The position numbers and the translations under genes were made by a program. A DNA stretch of 9,604 nt from Planctomycetota bacterium. GTDB lineage: Bacteria; Planctomycetota; PUPC01. The notes under the pieces were generated by a model, which had not been told where the DNA came from, did not search any database, and saw nothing but the letters and a program-made list of their open reading frames with translations. The stretch's first letter is position 1. Each line of letters begins with the position of its first letter. Shown here one piece after another: positions 1 to 6,229 of the stretch. The stretch lies in NCBI GenBank assembly GCA_003559755.1, contig PWKM01000021.1, forward strand, positions 1-9,604, in the 5' to 3' direction.

Positions 1-381
1 CTCATCCACGACCACGGGCAGCACGTCATCATGCACTGCCACGGCCGGCTGAACGCCCAGGTCGAGCACATCTGCGAGATCGGGGTGGACGGGGTCGATT
101 GCGTCGAGTGCCCGCCCCAGAACGACATCACCCTGGCCGAGATGGTCGAGCGGGCCGACGGCCGCGCCTTCTTCTGGGGCTACATCCAGTTCGAGGACCT
201 CGCCCGGCTCTCCGGCGACGAGATCGAGGAGAAAGTGCGCGAGGCCGTCGAGATGGGCGGGACCGAGGGCCGATACGTGCTCGGCCAGGCCGCCAGCCCG
301 TGGTCGGCCGACGTCAGCCAGCGGACCGTCGACAACTGGATCCGAATGATCGAGGCCGGCGTCAAATACGGCGGACACTGA
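1..381 (+). CDS. UroD-superfamily protein (uroporphyrinogen decarboxylase-like), 3' part only
   Basis: The reading frame is open from base 1 and ends at TGA 379-381, leaving the last 126 residues of a protein whose start lies outside the window. The fragment has the C-terminal half pattern of the UroD / cobalamin-methyltransferase superfamily (PF01208): a His-rich strand end IMHCHG (about fragment residues 10-15), then VECPPQNDITLAEM (35-48), an AFFWGYIQ strand (56-63), and a final LGQAASPWSADVSQRTV (94-110) in the place where corrinoid methyltransferases carry a second zinc-ligand cysteine. That cysteine is absent, and HCH replaces the usual HxC. True HemE uses neither, so this is more likely one of the many UroD-like paralogues of heterotrophic Planctomycetota than a haem enzyme. 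The substrate cannot be told. It converges with the hydrolase gene on the - strand. The family call is confident; the function is not known. Confidence 0.8.
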   Translation, partial: LIHDHGQHVIMHCHGRLNAQVEHICEIGVDGVDCVECPPQNDITLAEMVERADGRAFFWGYIQFEDLARLSGDEIEEKVREAVEMGGTEGRYVLGQAASPWSADVSQRTVDNWIRMIEAGVKYGGH

Positions 382-503
382 CGCCCTGCCCTTCAGACCG
401 GGCTGCGGTACGATTACACGCCCGGCCCGTCCGGTTTACCGCCAACGCCTCGCCTGTTCATCACCCCCTGTCGCGGTGTCGTGATCGAGTGACGCCATCG
501 CGC
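382..503. other. Convergent intergenic region with weak stem-loops
   Basis: This gap of about 120 bp separates the ends of two converging genes. CCGGGC (398-403) pairs with GCCCGG (420-425) around a 16-nt loop, just downstream of the UroD-like stop. CGAGTGACGC (486-495) pairs with GCG (500-502) and TCACTCG (504-510) around the loop CATC, with one bulged C at 503; this stem contains the stop codon of the hydrolase. Neither stem is followed by a T run on the relevant strand, so neither is a standard intrinsic terminator. They may protect 3' ends or assist Rho-dependent ending. Confidence 0.3.
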
Positions 504-2504
504 TCACTCGCCGAGCTTGACCCCGGCCAGCCCGAGTGACTCGAGGTGGGCGGGGAGCCGGTCCTTCCGCCAGGTCCGCATGTCCGCGTCCCACGGCTTG
601 ACCAGGGTCAGCCGCTTGTTCCCCGCCAGCTCGCGCAGGCAGTCGGGCAGGTCGAACTCCTCGAGCACGCCGAACACCATCGCCGAGAGCGGCCACTTGT
701 AGACCGGGGTCTGGGTCAGTTCGTGGTACGAGAGCAGCCCGTTGTGGAGGGTGACCGCGGTCACGCTGTCGTGGAGCACCCCGGCGAACGTCGCCCACAG
801 GGCGCCGAGCCCGCGCCCGACGAGGTGGACGTCGGTGTAGCCGCGCGACGCGAGCAGGTCGAGCGCCCGCAGCACGTCGTGCATCCGCCGGCCGCTGTAC
901 GGCTCGTCGAGCATCTGCCCGTAGGTGGCGTACATGAAGTCGGAGTCGTACGGGGCGAAGAAGTCGCCGAGGTGGCAGGTGAGCGCGGCCATGTGCCCGA
1001 TGCCGCGGGGCTCGACGGCGAACAACGGGTCGGCCGACGGGGTCTTCCGCCCCTTGAACTCCTGCAGGGCTGAGAGGTGAGGGACGTACACCGTGGCGGT
1101 CTCGCCCTCGGGCAGTTGGAACATCCTCTGCTCGGAGAAGGCGTGGAGCATCGCCTGGATGCCCGGCTCGGTCTCGACCGGGAACCGGTTGTCGGCGGGC
1201 CGCTGCGTCTTCGTCAGCTTGACCCAACTGGTGCGGAGCACGCGATAATGCGGCGGGCCGTCGCGGTCCGACAGTGCCAGCCGGCGGGCGACCGCCTCGC
1301 GGAGCTCGGCCCCGGCCAGCCCCTTGCGGGCGTCGGCGGCCCGGTTCGCCCGGTCGCGGGTGAAGTCGAACACGGTCCGCGGGTTGAGGTGGTGGACCTG
1401 GCCGCGCGGCGTCACGTTCAGCGTCTCGGGCACTTCGACCTTGAGCGGCTGCGGCTCCGTCGGGTCGGCGTCCACGCCCGCCATCTCGTTGAAGAACCGA
1501 TACATCGCCTGCCGGTTCTCGATGTGATATCCGTGGTCGCCCGGCCCGATGAAAAGCTGCACGTTCTCCTCGGCGCCGGCGATCTTGTACAGCCGCCGGA
1601 GCTCGCGGTAGGTATCCTCGAGGCCGCGCCGGTCGAAGAAGTCGTTCGCCTTGCCGAGCAGGATGACCGGGCGTGGGATTCGTGCGACGTAGAAGTCGGC
1701 GAGATCGAGCCCGGCGGCGAGCAGGCCGGGCGGGACCTGCTCGGCGTCCTGCGATTCCTCGTTCTCCAGGTTGTTGAGGTATCGGGTGACGAAGCAGCTC
1801 GGGGCGGCCATCGTGAACCGGCTGTCGAGCCCGGTCAGCCAGGTGGTCATCGTGCCCCCGCCCGAGTTGCCGGTCAGGCCCACTCGGCTCCGGTCGATCT
1901 CGGGCCGGTCCAGCAGCACGTCGAGCGCCCGGATGCCGTCCCAGCCGCGCCACATCCCGAAGTAGCCGCCGAGCAGGTGCATCTGGTTGCCCATCATGTT
2001 GTGGTCGCGGGTGTTCGCCCCCGGCTGCCGTTTCCTGGGGAGGCCCAGGTACTGGAGCCGCTCGCCCTGCGAGATGGGGTCGTAGATGAGGACGGCGTAG
2101 CCCATCCGGGCGAGGTGTCGGCAGAACGCCTGGTAGAGCGGCTCGGCCTTGCCCGCCATCGAGTGCCCGCAGGTGCCGAGCACGGCGGGGAACGGCGGCT
2201 CCTGCCCCTTCGGGAGGTACAGGTTGGCGGTGACGGGGAAGCCGGGCCGGCTGTCGAACAGGAGCTTCTCGATGGTGTACCCCTCCCGCTCGACGGCGCC
2301 CTCCGTCCGGACGTTCAGCGGTGTTGCCTCCGGCTTCGGGCCGAAGCAGCGAAGGATTCGCTGGTGGACCGACCGGCTCAGCGTCTTGAGGTCCTCACGG
2401 GTCTTCACCGCCGCACGCTCGGCCGCTCGCTCCTCGGCGATGCGCCGGACCCGCTCGACGTAGTGCTCCTGGACCATATGACCGTACAGGTACTCGTGCT
2501 CCAT
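504..2504 (-). CDS. Tandem alpha/beta hydrolase, acetyl xylan esterase-like
   Basis: The protein has 666 residues. The start is ATG at 2504, preceded by a perfect AGGAGG (2517-2512) seven bases away; the frame opens further upstream only from a TTG at 2573 with no such site. The N-terminal half (about 60-345) is an alpha/beta hydrolase of the acetyl xylan esterase / dienelactone hydrolase type: strand and oxyanion region PAVLGTCGH (106-114), nucleophile elbow GLTGNSGGG with Ser214, an Asp in GKANDFFD (284-291), and His in GPGDHGYH (320-327). The C-terminal half (about 440-666) looks like a second hydrolase fold, but its elbow reads VGRGLGAL (562-569), with Gly565 where Ser should stand, so it is probably inactive. 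No signal peptide is evident, so the enzyme appears cytoplasmic. It may deacylate carbohydrates or related small esters; the substrate is unknown. It has its own promoter candidate and lies downstream of alr beyond a REP-like repeat. Confidence 0.85.
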   Translation of the reverse strand: MEHEYLYGHMVQEHYVERVRRIAEERAAERAAVKTREDLKTLSRSVHQRILRCFGPKPEATPLNVRTEGAVEREGYTIEKLLFDSRPGFPVTANLYLPKGQEPPFPAVLGTCGHSMAGKAEPLYQAFCRHLARMGYAVLIYDPISQGERLQYLGLPRKRQPGANTRDHNMMGNQMHLLGGYFGMWRGWDGIRALDVLLDRPEIDRSRVGLTGNSGGGTMTTWLTGLDSRFTMAAPSCFVTRYLNNLENEESQDAEQVPPGLLAAGLDLADFYVARIPRPVILLGKANDFFDRRGLEDTYRELRRLYKIAGAEENVQLFIGPGDHGYHIENRQAMYRFFNEMAGVDADPTEPQPLKVEVPETLNVTPRGQVHHLNPRTVFDFTRDRANRAADARKGLAGAELREAVARRLALSDRDGPPHYRVLRTSWVKLTKTQRPADNRFPVETEPGIQAMLHAFSEQRMFQLPEGETATVYVPHLSALQEFKGRKTPSADPLFAVEPRGIGHMAALTCHLGDFFAPYDSDFMYATYGQMLDEPYSGRRMHDVLRALDLLASRGYTDVHLVGRGLGALWATFAGVLHDSVTAVTLHNGLLSYHELTQTPVYKWPLSAMVFGVLEEFDLPDCLRELAGNKRLTLVKPWDADMRTWRKDRLPAHLESLGLAGVKLGE

Positions 2505-2511
2505 TGCTCGG

Positions 2512-2517
2512 CCTCCT
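2512..2517 (-). promoter_or_regulatory. Ribosome binding site of the hydrolase gene
   Basis: AGGAGG on the - strand, seven bases before the ATG at 2504. It fixes the start at the internal ATG and rules out the longer TTG-initiated frame. A second SD-like AAAGGAGG lies further upstream (2558-2551) but has no start codon at a useful distance. Confidence 0.8.
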
Positions 2518-2532
2518 GTTCGATGAAAAGAT

Positions 2533-2554
2533 GCCTCTCCGAGGCGATCGCCTC
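2533..2554. repeat. Perfect 14-bp palindrome in the hydrolase 5' leader
   Basis: GAGGCGATCGCCTC (2541-2554) reads the same on both strands and contains GCGATCGC. The left half can instead pair with GCCTC at 2533-2537 (loop TCC), so the leader RNA has two mutually exclusive small hairpins. It lies between the predicted transcription start and the ribosome binding site, where an operator or RNA switch could act. It may equally be chance in GC-rich DNA. Confidence 0.35.
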
Positions 2555-2576
2555 CTTTGGAATTCGGATGCAAACC

Positions 2577-2605
2577 AGACTAACACGACAACGCCGGACT
2601 GTCAC
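2577..2605 (-). promoter_or_regulatory. Candidate promoter of the hydrolase gene
   Basis: On the - strand GTGACA (2605-2600) is followed after 17 bp by TAGTCT (2582-2577), with TG one base before it as in extended -10 elements. Transcription would start near 2570 and give a leader of about 65 nt. The -10 box matches the consensus at only three of six positions, so the call is tentative. It lies downstream of the REP-like repeat, which would allow expression apart from alr. Confidence 0.35.
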
Positions 2606-2659
2606 AGGCGGAGCAACGTAAGGCCCTGGCTGATCGTACACCGCGCGTCGAGCTCTGCC

Positions 2660-2734
2660 GGTGGCAGACAAGAATGTCTGCCCCACCCATACGGTATGCC
2701 TCGACCGGTGGGGCAGGCATTCCTGCCTGTCCGG
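2660..2734. repeat. REP-like inverted repeat pair (two facing copies)
   Basis: Copy 1 (2660-2687) has GGCAGACA (2663-2670), loop AGAA, TGTCTGCC (2675-2682), then CCCACC. Copy 2 (2707-2734) faces the other way: GGTGGGG, GGCAGGCA (2712-2719), loop TTCC, TGCCTGTC (2724-2731), with one G-T wobble. Each folds alone, and the two can also pair with each other. Between them lies CATAC-G-GTATG (2688-2698). Repeats of this look, mistranslated as NVCPT or VGQAFLPV-like peptides, are in my recollection common in Planctomycetota genomes. Here it sits between the end of alr and the hydrolase promoter, where it could shield or end the alr transcript. No transposase is nearby; REP-type elements are usually mobilised in trans. 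Confidence 0.75.
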
Positions 2735-2874
2735 CCCGTTCCGCCGGACTCGCCGAACGCAGGACGCAGTCAACAGCAGCGTCGCCGTACTGACACGGGG
2801 GCTATTCTAATGGGCGGCGACGCGGCGGGCAAGCCGTGTTCGACGGGGGCTGCGTGCGGATTGTGCGGGCCGGC
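2735..2874. other. Intergenic stretch between the REP-like pair and alr, nothing recognised
   Basis: About 140 bp follows the alr stop. It includes a TATTCT at 2803-2808 on +, but with no -35 partner at 17 bp and no plausible gene after it. I see no terminator with a T run on the - strand and no RNA gene. Confidence 0.5.
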
Positions 2875-4092
2875 TCACAGGCGGCGGTCGATTGGCGGGC
2901 GGCTCGCGTCGGTCGCTTCGGGCAGGCCGAGGCCGCCGGCCCGGTCGGGCAGGACCGCCCGCCGCCCGTTCCGGATATACGTGCGCCGGACCCGCCGGCC
3001 GAACCCGCAGACGACCTGGTAGACCGTCGAGCCGGTCCGCTCGGCGATGTCGGCGGCGGTGATGCGCTGGCGGCCCGACTGGCCCATCACGACGACGGGG
3101 TCGCCGATCCGGACGCCGGGCAGGTCGGTGACGTCGGCGACCGAGCTGTCCATCATCACCGGGCCGACCAGCGGGACGCTGCGGCCGCTGATGAGCACGT
3201 GCCCCCGGCCGGCCGGCGGGACGCGGAGCCCGTCGGCATAGCCCATCGGGACGGTCGCCAGCCGGGTGGGCCGCCGGGCGACGAACCCCCGGCCGTACCC
3301 GACGCTCTCGCCGGGCTCGATCTCCTTCACCGCGATCACCCGGCTTACGACGCTCATCGCGGGGACCAGGTCGACCTCGCCCGCCACGTGGTCGGACGGG
3401 GCCAGCCCGTACAGGGTGATCCCCTGCCGGACCATATCGAAGTGCGAGCTGCGGAGGGTGAACAGGGCGCCGCTGTTGGCGGCGTGGATGCGGCCCGGCT
3501 GGATGTCCCGGCTGAGCATCTGGTCGATGAGCCGGCCGAACCGGTCAAGCTGCTCGTGGCAGAAGCTCTTGTCGGCGAGCGACGCGGTCGCCAGGTGGGT
3601 GTAGGTCCCCTCGAGATGGAGCGCCGGGGACAGCTCGATGTGCTCGGCCAGCTCGAGCGCCTCCTCGGGCGATACCCCGTCCCGCGACACCCCGGTATCG
3701 ACCAGCAGGTGAACGGCCGACGACCCGCCCAGCGATTCGGCCTCCTCGACCATCGGCCAGAACAGCTCGCCCGGGGAGACCGACAGCGAGATGCCCCGCC
3801 CGAACGCCGGAGCGATCTCCTCGCGGAGGCAGGAGCCGATGACCACGATGGGAACGCGAAGCCCGGCGTCGCGGAGCTCGACCGCCTCGGCGACCGTCGC
3901 CACCCCGAGGGCGGCGGCACCGCCCGACACGGCGGCGTGGGCCACCTCGACCGCGCCGTGCCCGTAGGCGTCGGCCTTGACCACGGCCATCACGCCGACC
4001 GACCCGCCGACCCGGACCTGTGCGTAGCGCAGGTTGTGGGTGATCGCGTCCAGGTCTATTTCGGCCCGGACTCGCTCTGCAACTGTTCCCAT
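2875..4092 (-). CDS. alr: Alanine racemase
   Basis: A PLP-dependent enzyme that interconverts L- and D-alanine in the cytoplasm and supplies D-alanine for peptidoglycan. The 405-residue protein covers the whole family length. The N-terminal barrel carries the PLP lysine in AVVKADAYGHG (Lys39), then VDTGVSRDG (132-140) with the conserved Arg137, and HAANSGA (203-209). The C-terminal domain carries the second catalytic base in SVGYGRGF (Tyr266) and the MMD turn (313-315). Lys39 and Tyr266 sit almost exactly where the Geobacillus enzyme has Lys39 and Tyr265. The position of the carbamylated lysine, seven residues before the Arg, is Leu130 here. The ATG at 4092 starts inside tsaB, overlapping it by 37 bp, and gives the expected EIDLDAI N-terminus; the SD is weak (GAG), which suggests translational coupling. 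The last 25 or so residues, rich in Arg and Pro, extend past the usual end. Confidence 0.93.
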   Translation of the reverse strand: MGTVAERVRAEIDLDAITHNLRYAQVRVGGSVGVMAVVKADAYGHGAVEVAHAAVSGGAAALGVATVAEAVELRDAGLRVPIVVIGSCLREEIAPAFGRGISLSVSPGELFWPMVEEAESLGGSSAVHLLVDTGVSRDGVSPEEALELAEHIELSPALHLEGTYTHLATASLADKSFCHEQLDRFGRLIDQMLSRDIQPGRIHAANSGALFTLRSSHFDMVRQGITLYGLAPSDHVAGEVDLVPAMSVVSRVIAVKEIEPGESVGYGRGFVARRPTRLATVPMGYADGLRVPPAGRGHVLISGRSVPLVGPVMMDSSVADVTDLPGVRIGDPVVVMGQSGRQRITAADIAERTGSTVYQVVCGFGRRVRRTYIRNGRRAVLPDRAGGLGLPEATDASRPPIDRRL

Positions 4093-4733
4093 TTGATCTC
4101 GGCCTGTGGGCGGCGGAGGTACCGCGGCTCGAGCGCCGCCGGGTCCTCGCCCCCCTGCTCTTCGAATACCTGTCGCCCGATGATGCCTGCGTACCGGGCC
4201 TGCGGCGTCCACATCGCCTGGTCCTCGATGATCTCCGCCGCCCCGGCGAACACGTCGCGGTACCGGCGCAGGCCGGTCCCCACCACCTTTGTCCCCGGCT
4301 CGAGTGAGGCGGCGACCTCGGCGGGCGGAGCCGCCAGGTCGCCCTTGAGCTTTCGATAGTCCGGGCCGTACACCGCCGCGTACACTCGCCGCAGGCGGGC
4401 GTCGGCGACCACGCACAGCCGGTCGAACTCCCGCACGTTGCGGGCGGTCACGTCGAGCGACGAGACCGGGACGACCGGGACGCCCGTCTCGGTGCAGAAC
4501 ACCTTGACGAAGGTGAGGCCGATCCGCAGCCCGGTGTACGAGCCCGGGCCGGCCCCGACCGCCACCAGGCCGACCTCGCCCTTGCGGGGCCCGAGGACCC
4601 GGTCGATGCAGGGCAGCAGGTCCTGGCTGTGCCTCAGGTCCACGCCGAGCGGCTCCTCGCGGACCACCCGCTCGTCCTCGAGCAGGGCGACGGAACCGGT
4701 CCGGCTCGATGTTTCGACGGCCAGGATATACAA
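4056..4733 (-). CDS. tsaB: TsaB, tRNA threonylcarbamoyladenosine biosynthesis protein
   Basis: TsaB is the non-catalytic, TsaD-like partner in the TsaB-TsaD-TsaE complex that places t6A at position 37 of ANN-decoding tRNAs. The 225-residue protein starts ILAVETSS (3-10), has HSQDLLP (35-41), the family hallmark GAGPGSYTGLRIGLTFVK (60-77), DARLRRVYAAVYG (111-123), and ends with the typical EPRYLRRPQAE (202-212). No ATG lies near the expected N-terminus. A TTG at 4733 gives exactly the family start, with a GGGAG motif about five bases upstream, so I take TTG as the start. The frame stays open far upstream, through the lipid kinase on another frame, but that part is not coding. It overlaps alr by 37 bp, so the two are almost certainly one transcript. 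The 206-bp gap before it shows no convincing promoter. Confidence 0.9.
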   Translation of the reverse strand: MYILAVETSSRTGSVALLEDERVVREEPLGVDLRHSQDLLPCIDRVLGPRKGEVGLVAVGAGPGSYTGLRIGLTFVKVFCTETGVPVVPVSSLDVTARNVREFDRLCVVADARLRRVYAAVYGPDYRKLKGDLAAPPAEVAASLEPGTKVVGTGLRRYRDVFAGAAEIIEDQAMWTPQARYAGIIGRQVFEEQGGEDPAALEPRYLRRPQAEIKWEQLQSESGPK

Positions 4734-4896
4734 GGCGGCTCCCGTGTTTGAAGGAGGCGGCGACGGCGCTGCCCGGACCCACGAGAGAACGGGCGCGACC
4801 GGTTCCCAATGTGCAGGCGAGACGTACGGCCGCCACCGGGGATGGCAGTACATTTCTCCATTTCGACATGATGCGGCGAAAACTTTAACCCTTCTC

Positions 4897-4916
4897 GCAC
4901 GGCGGCCGGGCCGTGC
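4897..4916 (-). terminator. Stem-loop after the lipid kinase gene, possible weak terminator
   Basis: GCACGGC (4897-4903) and GCCGTGC (4910-4916) form a perfect 7-bp stem with a 6-nt loop, 24 bp past the kinase stop on the - strand. The sequence after the stem has only a distant TTTT rather than a T run, so ending here may be partial and tsaB-alr could be read from the kinase promoter. The rest of the gap (4734-4896) holds no promoter I can defend. Confidence 0.3.
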
Positions 4917-4939
4917 CCGGGGTGCCCGGAGCGGGTCGG

Positions 4940-5824
4940 TCAGTCGGTCGGCGGGACGATGAACGTGAGCCGGTCGTCGATCATCCGGACGGTCAGGTCG
5001 TCGCATCCGAAGAAATCGCCATCGACCTGGAAGGGGGCCAGCCCGTCGGCCCGCAGGGTGATGGTTCGCCCCTGCACGTGCCGCACGCCGTGGTGGTTGA
5101 GCAGCCGGTGCCGGAACGCGGCCCAGCCCCGCCGGATCAGTGCGGGCCGGCTCTTCCCGCTGATGAGGCAGATGTCGAGCACGTCGGCGGTGGGGGCGGC
5201 GTCGGGCACCATCACGAACGGGCCGCCGTAAGACCGCACGTTGGCGACGAGCACGTGGGGGCTGCTGCCGACCGGCTCGCCGTCCACGGTGACGTGGATG
5301 TCGGGGCAGGGATACCGGAACAGCACGTGGAGGATGGGCAGCAGGTACGAGAGCTTGCTCACCGGCCCGTTCCGCGTCTGCTCGAACCGCCGGGCGACGG
5401 CCGCGTCGAACCCGCCGCCCACGAACAGGACGAACCGCCGACCGTTCACCTCGCCCAATGCCAGCTCGACCGTCTGTCCGGCGGCGACCGCATCGCACAC
5501 CGCGTCCGCCTTGGCCCGGATGCCGAACTCCTTGGCCAGCACGTTGCCCGTGCCCGTGGGGAACAGTGCGACGGGGATGCCCTTCCCGGCCAGCCCGTTG
5601 ACCACCTCGTTGACCGTGCCGTCGCCCCCGGCACAGAGGATGGCCGACACCTCCCCCGGGTCCGCCTGCTCGGCCGCCTGCCGGCCGTCGCCGGGCGCCT
5701 CTGTCGAGATGGTCTCGGCCTCGACGCCCCGTTCGCCCAGCCCCTCGGCCAGGCGCGCGGCCACGCGGCGGCCCTTCAATCGGCCGGAGATGGGGTTGAC
5801 CACGATCAGGCAGCGTTTGCTCAT
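4940..5824 (-). CDS. Diacylglycerol / lipid kinase family protein (DAGK catalytic domain)
   Basis: A soluble or membrane-associated kinase of the DgkB/YegS/sphingosine-kinase fold that phosphorylates a lipid such as diacylglycerol. The 294-residue protein has a normal length for bacterial members. The N-terminal domain starts IVVNPISGR (7-15), has the nucleotide-binding and catalytic loop AGGDGTVNEVVNGL (65-78), and LFPTGTGNVLAKEFG (87-101). The C-terminal beta domain has VLFVGGGFDA (132-141) and ends with FQVDGDFFG (265-273), which supplies the conserved Asp region. I chose the ATG at 5824 because it places IVVNP at the proper distance; an ATG at 5875 lies within the predicted promoter, and the SD (GAGAG) is modest. 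The lipid substrate cannot be read from sequence. It heads the leftward gene set with tsaB and alr, but the 206-bp gap leaves co-transcription open. Confidence 0.88.
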   Translation of the reverse strand: MSKRCLIVVNPISGRLKGRRVAARLAEGLGERGVEAETISTEAPGDGRQAAEQADPGEVSAILCAGGDGTVNEVVNGLAGKGIPVALFPTGTGNVLAKEFGIRAKADAVCDAVAAGQTVELALGEVNGRRFVLFVGGGFDAAVARRFEQTRNGPVSKLSYLLPILHVLFRYPCPDIHVTVDGEPVGSSPHVLVANVRSYGGPFVMVPDAAPTADVLDICLISGKSRPALIRRGWAAFRHRLLNHHGVRHVQGRTITLRADGLAPFQVDGDFFGCDDLTVRMIDDRLTFIVPPTD

Positions 5825-5865
5825 CAGCTCTCGAACCTGGGTGGACTCCTGTTCACACCGCCGAG

Positions 5866-5894
5866 ATGGTACCATCCGGCCGCCACGAAATCAA
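5866..5894 (-). promoter_or_regulatory. Candidate promoter of the lipid kinase gene
   Basis: On the - strand TTGATT (5894-5889) is followed after 17 bp by TACCAT (5871-5866), with TG one base before, an extended -10. The start would be near 5859, leaving about 35 nt of leader. The -10 lies in the palindrome ATGGTACCAT (5866-5875), a possible repressor site. Each hexamer matches consensus at four of six positions. Confidence 0.4.
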
Positions 5895-5985
5895 AGAGGT
5901 TCCCGCGCCGCTACGACGGCCGGCCTCCGAACGCCTCAACGGAGCCGTGAGCGCGGCAGGGAGGTCGCCTTCTCGGGCATCGCCC

Positions 5986-6014
5986 TTGACGCCGCCCCCC
6001 GCCGTCGATATAAC
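5986..6014 (+). promoter_or_regulatory. Promoter of the homocysteine synthesis gene
   Basis: TTGACG (5986-5991), exactly 17 bp, then TATAAC (6009-6014): each hexamer matches the sigma-70-type consensus at five of six positions. The predicted start is near 6021. An 8-bp palindrome TGCCGGCA (6026-6033) lies just inside the transcript. It is divergent from the lipid kinase promoter, about 90 bp away. Confidence 0.65.
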
Positions 6015-6020
6015 CCCACT

Positions 6021-6229
6021 ATGCTTGCCGGCAGTAACACAACCAGCCCAACCGGGCGGTTTTCGGCCTGTCGCAGCCCGGCGGCCCGCCCGCGCCGGCC
6101 CGGTCCCGCCGGGCCGCTCCCCCGGGAGGCCACCCTCTTATGCGGCATGCCCCGGGCCCGAACGGGCCCTCTCCGATAGACAGGCGTCACAGGGTGCAAC
6201 GGACAGTGGATTGAGCAGGAGGCCCGCCG
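6021..6229 (+). promoter_or_regulatory. Long structured 5' leader of the homocysteine synthesis gene
   Basis: About 209 nt of predicted untranslated RNA. It holds GCCC-AACC-GGGC (6046-6057); an 8-bp stem CGGCCCGG (6096-6103) / CCGGGCCG (6109-6116) with loop TCCCG; GGGCCCG (6154-6160) / CGGGCCC (6163-6169); and a long-range pairing CACCCT (6131-6136) with AGGGTG (6191-6196) that encloses the last hairpin. The AGGAGG (6217-6222) follows 20 nt later. GGGAGGCC (6124-6131) nearly repeats the SD segment AGGAGGCC, so they could compete for one partner. It matches no SAM, SAH or other riboswitch consensus that I can recall. A leader of this length and structure ahead of a sulfur-amino-acid gene is a fair place for a metabolite- or translation-sensing element, but GC-rich DNA folds easily, so function is inference. 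Confidence 0.4.
6217..6222 (+). promoter_or_regulatory. Ribosome binding site of the homocysteine synthesis gene
   Basis: A perfect AGGAGG, seven bases before ATG 6230. It fixes the start and ends the structured leader. Confidence 0.8.

Noticed and set aside
436..1953. Long - strand frame overlapping the hydrolase gene
   Set aside because: A second reading frame of the same DNA, rich in Arg, Pro, Ala and Gly with no recognisable family; the hydrolase frame has clear motifs and an SD.
2541..2554. GCGATCGC core as a cyanobacterial HIP1 repeat
   Set aside because: Only one copy was noticed in the window and the gene content is not cyanobacterial; chance or an operator is more likely.
1077..2621. 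514-residue + strand frame opposite the hydrolase
   Set aside because: Antisense shadow produced by GC-rich third positions; no motif, no SD, unnatural composition.
2836..4359. 507-residue + strand frame opposite alr and tsaB
   Set aside because: Antisense shadow of two well supported genes.
4741..4760. SD-like AAGGAGG on the + strand near 4750
   Set aside because: No start codon or coding frame with family features follows; it lies in the gap before tsaB, which reads the other way.
4093..4869. Upstream extension of the alr frame through tsaB
   Set aside because: The alanine racemase N-terminus begins at 4092; the extension is an out-of-frame reading of tsaB.
4913..5950. 345-residue + strand frame opposite the lipid kinase
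   Set aside because: Antisense shadow without motifs.
6131..6200. SAH or SAM riboswitch in the homocysteine gene leader
   Set aside because: GGTGCAACGG recalls part of the SAH motif, but the flanking conserved bases and stems do not fit any consensus I know.
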